DNA of 64,000 bases from JAXMEB01 sp046348545. Lineage in GTDB: Bacteria > Pseudomonadota > Gammaproteobacteria > Berkiellales > Berkiellaceae. Each line of letters starts with the position of its first letter. Position 1 is the stretch's first letter. A program made the position numbers and the translations under genes. The stretch is from NCBI GenBank assembly GCA_046348545.1, contig JAXMEB010000004.1, positions 1 through 64,000 on the forward strand, given 5' to 3'. The notes beneath the pieces were generated by a model. The model saw only the letters and a program-made list of their open reading frames with translations, searched no databases and had not been told where the DNA came from. This document shows, piece by piece, positions 52,663-60,679 of the stretch.

Positions 52663-52718
52663 TGGATCCCGCATCAATCGCTACGCACGTTGTGCGCTTA
52701 GCGCTGTGCGGGATGACA
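52663..52718. repeat. REP-like palindrome
   Basis: GGATCCCGCATCAATCGCTA to CGCTGTGCGGGATGAC forms an imperfect hairpin of about 55 bp. Close relatives are at 7801-7852, 42733-42785 and 42876-42927. All four lie within IS982-type ends, so the palindrome appears to travel with these elements. Confidence 0.65.
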
Positions 52719-52760
52719 ATATACTCCTACAAAACCCCGAACTGAGGTTACATTATATTT

Positions 52761-54140
52761 TTAATTGGGAAATAACTTCCCAGGATTTAAAATACCTTTG
52801 GGATCGAATTGAGACTTGATTCGCTTCATCAAATTAAGGGTAATCGGATCGATTTCTTTTGCAACATAATCTCGCTTTTCAAGCCCCACGCCATGTTCAC
52901 CTGAGAGGGTTCCTTTCAGCGACAAAACATAATCAAATACCTCGGTAAGGCAAGCTTTGGCTTTAGGGCCAATGACAGGATCATTTGGATCAGCCAAAAT
53001 GTTCACATGAATATTACCATTACCCGCATGGCCAAAATTCACAATAGTAAATTCATATTTTTTGGAAAGTATATCAATATGATTTATAAATTCCGGCATT
53101 TTGGATATAGGGACCACGACATCTTCATTGATTTTATGAGGGGATAATTTTCTCAAGGTTGGCGAGAGTGATTTACGTGTTTTCCAAAATACTTCAGCTT
53201 GCTCAAGGGTTTCTGCAACTTCCAACAAGACTAAATCTTGAGTGTGAGCAGCTTTTTTGAGGATATTGATTTGATAGTTTATATCCTCTTTGTCACCATC
53301 TGCCTCAAACATCAACATCGCATGGGCTTCAGAAGGGATATTCGGATCCGTATATTGGCGGATCAGATTGAGGCAATTCCGGTCAATAAATTCCAATGCC
53401 GAAGGCGTGATGGATTGGCGCATCATTTGGGTGACAGCAGACGCTGCGCCCTCAAGGCTACGGTAAAATGCACGCAGGATCCGTGATTCAGTGGGCAAGG
53501 GCATCAATTTGAGCGTTGCTGATGTGACAATCCCTAAGGTGCCCTCAGAACCAATTAAGAGACGCGTCAAGTCGTAACCGACGACTCCTTTATTTGTGAA
53601 AATGCCTGTGTGTATCGTTTCGCCCGTGCCGAGTACAGCTGTCAATCCAAGTGTATTTTCTCGAACAGTACCGTATTTAACGGCGCGAGGGCCTGCTGCG
53701 CAGCAAGCAATATTGCCTCCAATGGTGCAATAATCTCTTGAACTCGGATCGGGTGCCCAGAATAACTTTTCAGTGGCCGCAATTTTTTGAACATCACTGT
53801 TCAGTACACCGGCTTCGACTTGAATCCAACGATCGGCTGGATCAAATTGAATGATCTTAGTCATTCTTTCAAGAGAAACAATCACGCCACCGTGAATGGG
53901 GACAACGCCACCAGTCGTTCCACTGGCACGCCCTCTTGCTATCAAAGGAACTCTAAATTCTAAGCAGAGTTTAACGAGTTTCTCAATTTCATCTGATGTG
54001 GTGGGTAGAACAACGGCGTCAGGGAGTGCATGACGCCGGCTGTTATCTGAACCATATGCCCAACAGTCACTGGGATCGGTATAGATTGAGGTGCCATCAA
54101 GATGTTGTTTGAGTGCTTTGATAAACTCAAGCGAAATCAT
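52761..54140 (-). CDS. glcD: FAD-linked oxidase, GlcD-like (2-hydroxyacid dehydrogenase)
   Basis: 459 residues. The FAD-binding PCMH domain has RGRASGTTGGVVPIHGGVIVSL and IGGNIACCAAGPRAVKYGT. The C-terminal oxidase domain ends FGHAGNGNIHVNILADPND, then GTLSGEHGVGLEKRDYV. It resembles GlcD and D-lactate dehydrogenases, which oxidise 2-hydroxy acids at the inner membrane. The GlcF-like gene lies 21 kb away. The start overlaps the dolP end by 4 bp (ATGA), so it is the last gene of yraN-diaA-dolP-glcD. Confidence 0.85.
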   Translation of the reverse strand: MISLEFIKALKQHLDGTSIYTDPSDCWAYGSDNSRRHALPDAVVLPTTSDEIEKLVKLCLEFRVPLIARGRASGTTGGVVPIHGGVIVSLERMTKIIQFDPADRWIQVEAGVLNSDVQKIAATEKLFWAPDPSSRDYCTIGGNIACCAAGPRAVKYGTVRENTLGLTAVLGTGETIHTGIFTNKGVVGYDLTRLLIGSEGTLGIVTSATLKLMPLPTESRILRAFYRSLEGAASAVTQMMRQSITPSALEFIDRNCLNLIRQYTDPNIPSEAHAMLMFEADGDKEDINYQINILKKAAHTQDLVLLEVAETLEQAEVFWKTRKSLSPTLRKLSPHKINEDVVVPISKMPEFINHIDILSKKYEFTIVNFGHAGNGNIHVNILADPNDPVIGPKAKACLTEVFDYVLSLKGTLSGEHGVGLEKRDYVAKEIDPITLNLMKRIKSQFDPKGILNPGKLFPN

Positions 54141-54730
54141 GTTGCCATGCGCTCAAACATTTTCACAACTTTGCGAACACCTTTAGTTTCACGAGCGATG
54201 TTCGCTGCAATTTCTTCTTCATCAGGCTTAACGATGCCAAGAAGATAGACTACACCATCTTCGGTGACAACTTTAACACGATTTGAATTTAACTCTTTAT
54301 CAGCCACCATGCGGCTTTTAATCTTAGTCGTGATCCAGGAATCTTCTGCACGTTGAGATGCAGAAGAAGGAGGGGCCACTGTTAGTTCGTTATGAACGTG
54401 TCTCACTTTTTCTACATTTTGAACAGCGTTTTCAATGCCGCGTTTACGACCTTGTGATTGAACTTGACCAAGCAACAAGACATTGTTGTTATAACTAATC
54501 ACACTAATATGAGCAGGCTCATCTTTTTCAATTAACTTGCTGATCTCATGTCTGGCTTTTACTTCAACACTTTGATCATCCATCATTGCACCCGAAGAGC
54601 GCCGATCATAAGCAACCAGATAACCGCCGCCTACAGCAGCAGCACCCACCGCAGCAGCACAACCTTGTAATTGTGATGCAATGACCAGTATCGCCAATAT
54701 CTTTTTAAATTGAGTTTGTTGATTTTTCAT
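54137..54730 (-). CDS. dolP: BON-domain outer-membrane lipoprotein DolP
   Basis: 197 residues. The lipoprotein signal ends with the lipobox LQGC (Cys near residue 24), so it should be lipid-anchored. Two BON domains follow (about 55-120 and 130-195), with NNVLLLGQVQSQGRKRGIE and DGVVYLLGIVKPDEEEIAAN. DolP (YraP) supports outer-membrane integrity and the BAM machinery in enterobacteria. It overlaps diaA by 26 bp. Confidence 0.9.
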   Translation of the reverse strand: MKNQQTQFKKILAILVIASQLQGCAAAVGAAAVGGGYLVAYDRRSSGAMMDDQSVEVKARHEISKLIEKDEPAHISVISYNNNVLLLGQVQSQGRKRGIENAVQNVEKVRHVHNELTVAPPSSASQRAEDSWITTKIKSRMVADKELNSNRVKVVTEDGVVYLLGIVKPDEEEIAANIARETKGVRKVVKMFERMAT

Positions 54731-55346
54731 ATGCTAAATGATCCTTTTCTAATAATTCAGGCGCATCGAGTAAATACCAATCAATCAGATCGCACAAACA
54801 ATGAATCATCACTAAGTGAATTTCTTGAACGCGAGCAGTCACTTGACTGGGCACTCGGAGCTCAATGTCATTTTCAATCAGATAGTTAGGGAATAATCCG
54901 CCATGTTTACCCGATAATGCAACGGTTTTCATTTCTTTCCGATGGGCAGCTTCAATAGCGTTTGCGATGTTTTGAGATTGACCACTGGTGGAAATCGCCA
55001 GCAGTATATCGCCAGGCTGACCAAGCGCTAAAATCTGTTTTGAAAAAACTTGGTTGAATTCATAATCATTGCTAATCGATGTGAGCGTTGAGGAGTCCGT
55101 TGTCAGCGCGATAGCAGCGAGCGGAGCCCTGTCACGTTCGTACCGATTGAGTAATTCACTTGAGAAATGCTGAGCATCTGCTGCAGAACCGCCATTCCCA
55201 CAACTGAGGATTTTGCCACCCTGGTATAAACAACGTGCCATATCCCTTGCAGCTTCTGCTATTCTAGATTGTAAGCTCTGTAAAGCATCTCTTTTAGTTT
55301 GAATACTTTCTTCGAAGATAAATTGGATACGGTCTTGAGGGTACAT
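54705..55346 (-). CDS. diaA: SIS-domain protein DiaA/GmhA (phosphoheptose isomerase family)
   Basis: About 213 residues from MYPQDRIQF. It is a single SIS domain with SCGNGGSAADAQHFSSELLNRYE, TSGQSQNIANAIEAAHR and VQEIHLVMIHCLCDLID. Position between yraN and dolP favours DiaA, the initiator-associating factor for DnaA, but the sequence equally fits GmhA, which makes D-glycero-D-manno-heptose 7-phosphate for LPS. ATG 55346 is chosen; the frame is open to 55439, overlapping yraN. Confidence 0.88.
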   Translation of the reverse strand: MYPQDRIQFIFEESIQTKRDALQSLQSRIAEAARDMARCLYQGGKILSCGNGGSAADAQHFSSELLNRYERDRAPLAAIALTTDSSTLTSISNDYEFNQVFSKQILALGQPGDILLAISTSGQSQNIANAIEAAHRKEMKTVALSGKHGGLFPNYLIENDIELRVPSQVTARVQEIHLVMIHCLCDLIDWYLLDAPELLEKDHLAYEKSTNSI

Positions 55347-55374
55347 TGTTTGTCTGTGCTGTGATGGTATTGAG

Positions 55375-55758
55375 CTATTGTACTTGAAATGCGTTTGGGA
55401 TCCATTCCCAATCAAGCTGAGAAATCGATCCAATGGCACTTATAACATCGAAACGGCAATCAGGCGGATGATTTCGAAATCGCTGTAAGTAATATTGAGC
55501 CGTTCTGATTAGTTTTATTTGTTTAGCCCGGGTCACAGTTTCCAGAGGGTGTCCAAATTCACGAGAACGGCGATACCTCACTTCTACAAAAACTAAAATA
55601 TTAGCCATTCGACCAACTATGTCGATTTCACCGGCTTTGCACTGAAAATTTTTCTCTAGAATCTGTATACCTTGTTGGCTGAGATATTGAGCAGCAAAAT
55701 CTTCGACTTGCTGACCTATGAGTCTAGACGTAAACTTGCCTTTCACAGAGAAGGACAT
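55375..55758 (-). CDS. yraN: UPF0102 family nuclease-like protein YraN
   Basis: 127 residues of the YraN family, with GQQVEDFAAQYLSQQGIQIL, NFQCKAGEIDIVGRM and LVFVEVRYRRSREFGHP, a restriction-endonuclease-like fold (E-D-ExK arrangement). The role is unknown; it may be a Holliday junction-related nuclease. In E. coli it follows lpoA; here the lpoA gene is 5 kb away. The start is divergent to the SGNH hydrolase gene, with 11 bp between them. Confidence 0.93.
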   Translation of the reverse strand: MSFSVKGKFTSRLIGQQVEDFAAQYLSQQGIQILEKNFQCKAGEIDIVGRMANILVFVEVRYRRSREFGHPLETVTRAKQIKLIRTAQYYLQRFRNHPPDCRFDVISAIGSISQLDWEWIPNAFQVQ

Positions 55759-55769
55759 ATAAGTTACCT

Positions 55770-56819
55770 GTGTTCGTGGGAAAGGAATACCCTAAAACAA
55801 ACCGCTTTGAAAAGCATCCATTGATATCAATTTTATTGATTAGTATTACGATCTGTTTGATATTGTGGCTTTTATTGTCAATAAAGTTTTCTATAATGGG
55901 TGAGCCAAAGCAATCCCTCAAGACAATTTTGTTGCACCGCTACTATGGTCAGATCATTGATAAGAACGTGGGTCGATACATCAAGCTTCGTGAATTGCCG
56001 CCGAATCAAACAATTACAGATAGGCCTTCGGTAACTTACCTTTCAAAGTTGGATAATAGCTACCTGATTCGACAACCCTATCACATGGAAGTTGATCAGC
56101 ATGGATTTATTAAACCTTCTGATATTCATGTGGATCCAGATCTTAAGATTGTTTTTTTAGGTGGGTCGACTACTGAATGTCGATACATGCAGGCAGAGGA
56201 GCGATTTCCCTATCTTGTTGGTCGTGCACTTGAAGCCAAGCTTGGAAAAAGCGTGAATAGTTATAATGGTGGGGTATCTGCTAATGAGTCTAAACACAGT
56301 TTAAACATTTTGTTTAATAAAGTTTTACCCTTGAACCCAGATGCTGTGGTTTTAATGCATAACATCAATGATCTCGTGATGTTACGATCGCAGGGAACAT
56401 ATGATTATCAAAATTCGTTGAAAAGTCATATTCAAACATCTGACAATTTATTCACTCACGTCGAGATCCCGCAAGTGTCTGCTGATTGGTCAGAAGCTGA
56501 CCTAAAAAGTGCTTTTCGTAAAAATTTGTTGGTTTTTATATCGATTTCAAGGATTTATGAGATTAAACCTATTTTAATGACTCAAGCAAGTCGAGATAAG
56601 GAGCATGATGTCTTGTACCATGCTTTTAATGACATTATTCGGGAAGTCGCGCTTCAAGAGAAAGTGATTTTAGTTGACCTAGCGCATCATATTCCCCCTG
56701 AAAAGAGTTATCTCTATGATCATTATCACTACACTGCTCGAGGCGCTCAGCTAGCAGCAGAGGAGATTACCGAACAGCTACTGCCACTTTGGCTAACGCC
56801 AATAAAAATAGTTAGTTAG
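55770..56819 (+). CDS. Membrane-anchored SGNH hydrolase-like protein
   Basis: 349 residues. One N-terminal transmembrane segment (about 20-43) is followed by an extracytoplasmic SGNH domain: the nucleophile Ser133 in LGGSTTECRY, a glycine in YNGGVSANES, an asparagine in MHNINDL and the Asp317/His320 pair in YDHYHYTARGA. Such enzymes hydrolyse esters or remove acetyl groups from glycans; the substrate is not known. The start is a GTG; a second GTG at 55776 is possible. First gene of the accessory cluster inserted between yraN and lpoA. Confidence 0.75.
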   Translation: MFVGKEYPKTNRFEKHPLISILLISITICLILWLLLSIKFSIMGEPKQSLKTILLHRYYGQIIDKNVGRYIKLRELPPNQTITDRPSVTYLSKLDNSYLIRQPYHMEVDQHGFIKPSDIHVDPDLKIVFLGGSTTECRYMQAEERFPYLVGRALEAKLGKSVNSYNGGVSANESKHSLNILFNKVLPLNPDAVVLMHNINDLVMLRSQGTYDYQNSLKSHIQTSDNLFTHVEIPQVSADWSEADLKSAFRKNLLVFISISRIYEIKPILMTQASRDKEHDVLYHAFNDIIREVALQEKVILVDLAHHIPPEKSYLYDHYHYTARGAQLAAEEITEQLLPLWLTPIKIVS

Positions 56820-56902
56820 TTGTTGTCAATCTATTTCCCATGTACTAAGTTTAATTTATAACAAAACCTGTTTGATTAACTTAATACGCCAGGGACGACA
56901 TT

Positions 56903-57379
56903 ATGCGGCCATTCCATGGTAACCGTACTATTGCGTTGCAAGTATTGATGCTGAGTATGACCTGTTTAGTGTTTCGCGCTGCAGTGGCGGTAGAGGAAAG
57001 TGGAGCGGTGCCGATTGATAATCTATCGTACTGGAAAAAAACATTGCACGTGATGGAACGGTATTCAGATTTAAGTTTTAGAATACAACAAAATCAGCAT
57101 GCGAATGAATTAGCGATCGCACATTTTCGCGTTTTAGATGAAAACATGAAAATGCAGGTTTCTGCGAATGTGTTTCAACAAATTCGGGGATTAAGGAAAT
57201 ACTCTGGATTACATGTCAATGACAAGATTGATGTGAAGATCAATATGATCAAATCACAACCTCTAACTTCCAAAGATACTAGAATTCTTCAAAATATGAC
57301 GCATTTTACAACTTTGCAAGACAGTCAAGGTTTGAGCGGTAAAGGCGTCGGCGTTCAGTTTGTCTACAAATTAGACTAA
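56903..57379 (+). CDS. Secreted hypothetical protein
   Basis: 158 residues. A signal-peptide-like N-terminus (TIALQVLMLSMTCLVFRAAVAVEE) precedes a soluble domain that I do not recognise, with a repeated basic-hydrophobic pattern and a C-terminal beta-like end (KGVGVQFVYKLD). The gene lies between the SGNH hydrolase and the Ntn hydrolase, in the accessory cluster. Export to the periplasm or beyond is likely from the signal peptide. Confidence 0.6.
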   Translation: MRPFHGNRTIALQVLMLSMTCLVFRAAVAVEESGAVPIDNLSYWKKTLHVMERYSDLSFRIQQNQHANELAIAHFRVLDENMKMQVSANVFQQIRGLRKYSGLHVNDKIDVKINMIKSQPLTSKDTRILQNMTHFTTLQDSQGLSGKGVGVQFVYKLD

Positions 57380-57465
57380 AGAAAAAATTTGATTGACTAA
57401 CCCGGTAATTCTGAAGCAGATTTGCTTTCTCGTATTCATTTTCGAATTTCATAAAGGATTTTGTA

Positions 57466-58779
57466 ATGCTTCAAGAAGAACTCAAGCGTGAGCCTGTGCG
57501 CGAAATATTTTTAAAAGGTACTTTTGAAGAAATGGGGGTTCAATACATTGATCAACTTGGCCCTGAAATTTTAAAACAGCTTAAAATTTTAGAGCAAGAC
57601 CTGAAATTAGAAGATCCAGTAGCAGATAGGGCATTTAGGACACAGGCAGAGGGGGTCGTTAAGGGATTCATTGCAGCTCATAAATATCCCGAAGCGCTGA
57701 TGCGGATGTATCGGACAATCGTTGAAACTGAATTTTCGGTCTCCAATGGGTTAACGCTTGAGAAATTAATCTTCCTTGATTTAGCTGTGCTGTTGACCTC
57801 ACTACATCCTAAAGTCATTCCACCTGAGCTGCTTGCCAAGTATATTAAGCCGGACAGCTGTTCATATTTAGCAATTACTCAGGGCGGAAAGCCAGAGATT
57901 GCAGCGGGTCGAAATTTTGATTGGCCTGAATATGCGATGCATGCATTGACTGCGCTACCACTGGTTTTACACTTAGATTGTACAGAGCAAGATTATCCAA
58001 ATTACGTGACGATGGTGAGTCACCCGGGCTCAATATGTGGCTTTACATTCTTCACAAATAATAGTCTATCATGGTCCTTAAATAGTGCCAGCCTAGCAAT
58101 GGCTATTAATTTGCCGGGCGGTATTCGATTTGATGTTCCTTATGTCGCTGCGACCGGTTTAATTGATATGTTTCAAGCAAGAGATTTTCAAGATTTGCTC
58201 AAACGAACTCAAAGTTCTCCGAGTGATTATCCTGGTACAATCAATATTGCAGGTAGAACGATTCAAGAAACAGCAGCCGTTGAAAAATGTCCTATTGATG
58301 TAGTCGGTGGTCCTGGTGCATTCAAAAATGCAACGCGAACTTATGGTAGTACTAATACAAAGAATCCAGAAGATGTGATTAATAATTTGGGGTATGCTCA
58401 TACCAACATGGTTCATGCTAAGGGTTGGAAAAAGCATTTAGGACATTCACCGAATCAAATCGCAGTGAGTTTTCCTTTTGAAAGGCTTCAAAATTTAAGA
58501 AAACTCATTTTAAATGAAAATTCCAGAGCTGAAAGTTTAATGAAAAGTATGCAAGCCTATTTGAGTTATAGAATAGACGATGCTGAAAGACCAGGTGCAG
58601 CAAAGATTGTTCCTAAACAGCCTCCGTATGAAGAGGATATTTCTGCAACTTATTACAGCACAGCTTATTGTCCCTATAAGGGCAAGCTCAAAGTCACGTT
58701 TCAGCAGGCCTCTTCTGCTGATGCTCAAGAAGGTATTTTGACGTCCCCGACGAAAATAAAGACCTGTCGCCCCAATTAG
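57466..58779 (+). CDS. Ntn-hydrolase (C45 / choloylglycine-type) with N-terminal extension
   Basis: 437 residues. The likely catalytic cysteine is Cys132 in KPDSCSYLAI, followed by AAGRNFDWPEY, the pairing found in linear amide C-N hydrolases such as acid ceramidase, C45 acyltransferases and bile-salt hydrolase. NNLGYAHTNMVHAKGW follows further on. The 131 residues before Cys132 could be removed by self-cleavage, as in acid-ceramidase-like enzymes, to expose the N-terminal cysteine. No signal peptide. The substrate might be a host amide lipid; this is inference. It is preceded by the ribosome-binding site AAAGGA. Confidence 0.8.
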   Translation: MLQEELKREPVREIFLKGTFEEMGVQYIDQLGPEILKQLKILEQDLKLEDPVADRAFRTQAEGVVKGFIAAHKYPEALMRMYRTIVETEFSVSNGLTLEKLIFLDLAVLLTSLHPKVIPPELLAKYIKPDSCSYLAITQGGKPEIAAGRNFDWPEYAMHALTALPLVLHLDCTEQDYPNYVTMVSHPGSICGFTFFTNNSLSWSLNSASLAMAINLPGGIRFDVPYVAATGLIDMFQARDFQDLLKRTQSSPSDYPGTINIAGRTIQETAAVEKCPIDVVGGPGAFKNATRTYGSTNTKNPEDVINNLGYAHTNMVHAKGWKKHLGHSPNQIAVSFPFERLQNLRKLILNENSRAESLMKSMQAYLSYRIDDAERPGAAKIVPKQPPYEEDISATYYSTAYCPYKGKLKVTFQQASSADAQEGILTSPTKIKTCRPN

Positions 58780-58843
58780 CGTAATAGGGGATCTCGATTA
58801 GCTTGAGGCGTTATGAGGCGCCTCAAGGACTACTTGACTAAGT

Positions 58844-58945
58844 TTTGATCGAATCTTAGTGGTACAAGCAAAGTTAAATGACATGATTCTGATCACACGG
58901 GATAAAAAAATACTAGACTATCCGGTTGTGACCGTAGTAGGTTGA
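58844..58945 (+). pseudogene. Remnant of a VapC-type PIN-domain toxin
   Basis: The plus frame from 58844 reads FDRILVVQAKLNDMILITRD and then KKILDYPVVTVVG before a TGA at 58943-58945. This matches the C-terminal 30-35 residues of PIN-domain toxins, including the FDR and TRD acidic residues. A stop codon precedes it in frame at 58835-58837, and no start codon or N-terminal half is seen. It is therefore a decayed fragment, and no antitoxin is recognised beside it. Confidence 0.75.
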
Positions 58946-58963
58946 AAAGCAGTAGATTCATTA

Positions 58964-60517
58964 CTATCGAGCGATGAACCGTTTCTTGAATCCAGCGAAC
59001 GATGATTCTGCCAATTTTTTTAATAATCCTTCTTCATCATGAACATTACAGAATTTTTCCACTCGATTTCTAGTTTTATCTAGTTTTCTATCAATTCTGT
59101 GATTTTTATTTTCTACGAAATCAGTGGCAGCAATCTCTGCTGCAGTTCTCCCCTTTCTATCGAAACTGATAGCGTTTTCTTCTGAACGCTCAGGAATGGT
59201 TTTTGATACAAGTTTATTTGACTGTCTGGATTTTAGTAAAAATAGAGGCAGCTGACAGTATTTGATATCAGTTCGATTTGAATCGTAGGACATTTTAACG
59301 ACGGAATCATTAAGGTAGCCATATAAGCCCAGTTCGCTGTAGGCCTTGGGTAAATATTGATCTACTTTAAATAGATTCTGCAAGTCATCCAGGCTGAACA
59401 TCGAACAGCCCTGGATGCTATTTTGTCTTTTCTCGTAACCAACAAATAATTCAGGGCTTGACAATCTGGATTGAATGCTCTCACTGACAAATGAAAGAAA
59501 GCTTGATTTGTGACCTAGTGAATCGAGTATTATGATTTGGTGTAAGTTGTCAACTGTTCTTCTGATTCGCCCCGTTAACCAATGCGCATCGCTTAAGATA
59601 AACAACTCATCGATATCACGATCTTGTTTTTGAGATATCATTGATAAATATTCTGAAAAAGAATTAGTAGTAAGTAATGTGCAATTTGAGCTGATTTTTC
59701 GGAAAGATTTCAAAGCGCCCATCGCCAAAAGACCACCAAAATAATCAATGTTCCCTAACGCATAAAATTGATTACGTTGCGGTTGAAATACAAAGTTTGG
59801 ATCTTTCGAAATTAAATCTGCTATTTCGTGAAAGCCGTTTTGCAAAGCCAATGCAAATGGAGATTCTAGAAAAGAACCAGCTATCGGCTTTGGCCCGATA
59901 AGCCTTTGTATATTTTCATTGAAATATTTATCAGTTAATAAAGCATGACTATTTTTAAATGAATATGATTGAGTGGTGATATAGCTTAATAAGCAAACAT
60001 TCTCATTTGTACTTTTCAAATTTATGTCAACTCTTGGATCTTTGATCAATAGACGGGCAATATCCGTGTGACCCAGTGTTATAGCAGAAGACAATGGCGG
60101 TAAATTTGCTTTATCATGAACGTTGATATCAGTCCTAGGATCTTCTAAAAGCACTCTAACGGATTCAATATTTCCTAAAACAACAGCTGTTTGGAGTGGG
60201 GTTCGGCCAAAAAAGCTTCTAATATTAGGATTAATTCCCTCGACAGATAGTAAATATTGAAGTACATCAATGCGTTTATGTTGAAGCGTGTAATGTAATA
60301 AGGGGACTTGGAATGCTGTTTCAAGAAATTGAATATAGTTTTCGGAGTCTTTATAAGTGGATAATTTAGGAGTAGGACTTTTGGTTAAAACGAATTTATT
60401 TGATATCCTGATATGAAGCGGAAAACCTTCCGTCGTGATAATACTGTTAAGTTCATCAATCTGACCGCTTTTGGCTAAATCGAAGACATGTTTGAAATCA
60501 AATCTTGAACCTTGCAT
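58964..60517 (-). CDS. Ankyrin-repeat protein with a clan CE (YopJ/Ulp1-like) domain, candidate effector
   Basis: 517 residues. N-terminal ankyrin repeats (about 80-185: TPLQTAVVLGNIESVRVLLE, HTDIARLLIKDPRVDINLK) precede a C-terminal catalytic-looking region: His near 311 in ILSDAHWLTGRIRR, Asp near 330 in QIIILDSLGH, and Cys near 370 in RQNSIQGCSMFSLDDL. The order His-Asp-Gln-Cys is that of Ulp1/YopJ-like cysteine proteases or acetyltransferases. A basic C-terminus (RKLDKTRNRVEK, KKRFIAR) follows. No signal peptide. Host delivery is inferred from the eukaryotic-like parts. Confidence 0.78.
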   Translation of the reverse strand: MQGSRFDFKHVFDLAKSGQIDELNSIITTEGFPLHIRISNKFVLTKSPTPKLSTYKDSENYIQFLETAFQVPLLHYTLQHKRIDVLQYLLSVEGINPNIRSFFGRTPLQTAVVLGNIESVRVLLEDPRTDINVHDKANLPPLSSAITLGHTDIARLLIKDPRVDINLKSTNENVCLLSYITTQSYSFKNSHALLTDKYFNENIQRLIGPKPIAGSFLESPFALALQNGFHEIADLISKDPNFVFQPQRNQFYALGNIDYFGGLLAMGALKSFRKISSNCTLLTTNSFSEYLSMISQKQDRDIDELFILSDAHWLTGRIRRTVDNLHQIIILDSLGHKSSFLSFVSESIQSRLSSPELFVGYEKRQNSIQGCSMFSLDDLQNLFKVDQYLPKAYSELGLYGYLNDSVVKMSYDSNRTDIKYCQLPLFLLKSRQSNKLVSKTIPERSEENAISFDRKGRTAAEIAATDFVENKNHRIDRKLDKTRNRVEKFCNVHDEEGLLKKLAESSFAGFKKRFIAR

Positions 60518-60621
60518 GATATTTATAAATTTATGCTGAAATCATTCTTTAATATAGTACTAGGACCTCTAATTCAAACCATATTGGATGACTGGTTTTA
60601 GAGAGAGGATAGACGGAGTGA

Positions 60622-60659
60622 TTAAAAAGAGGGCATGAAACAGAGATTATCTCATGCCC
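60622..60659 (-). terminator. Rho-independent terminator after lpoA
   Basis: On the minus strand an 8-bp stem (GGGCATGA/TCATGCCC) with a 13-base loop is followed by TCTTTTT. It begins about 20 bp after the lpoA stop codon and isolates lpoA from the ankyrin gene downstream. Confidence 0.85.
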
Positions 60660-60679
60660 AGAGCCAGGAGAGCAGGGTA

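Larger units (their letters stand above)
50383..52749. mobile_element. IS982-family insertion sequence, interrupted
   Basis: The terminal inverted repeat ACCTCAGTTCGGGGTTTTG is at 50386-50404, and its inverse ends at about 52748. A possible 7-bp direct repeat, ACATTAT, lies at 50376-50382 and 52750-52756. It contains a transposase reading frame that has a premature stop codon and is split by a complete IS5-family element at 51104-52412. A REP-like palindrome (52663-52718) lies between the transposase end and the right terminus. Confidence 0.85.
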
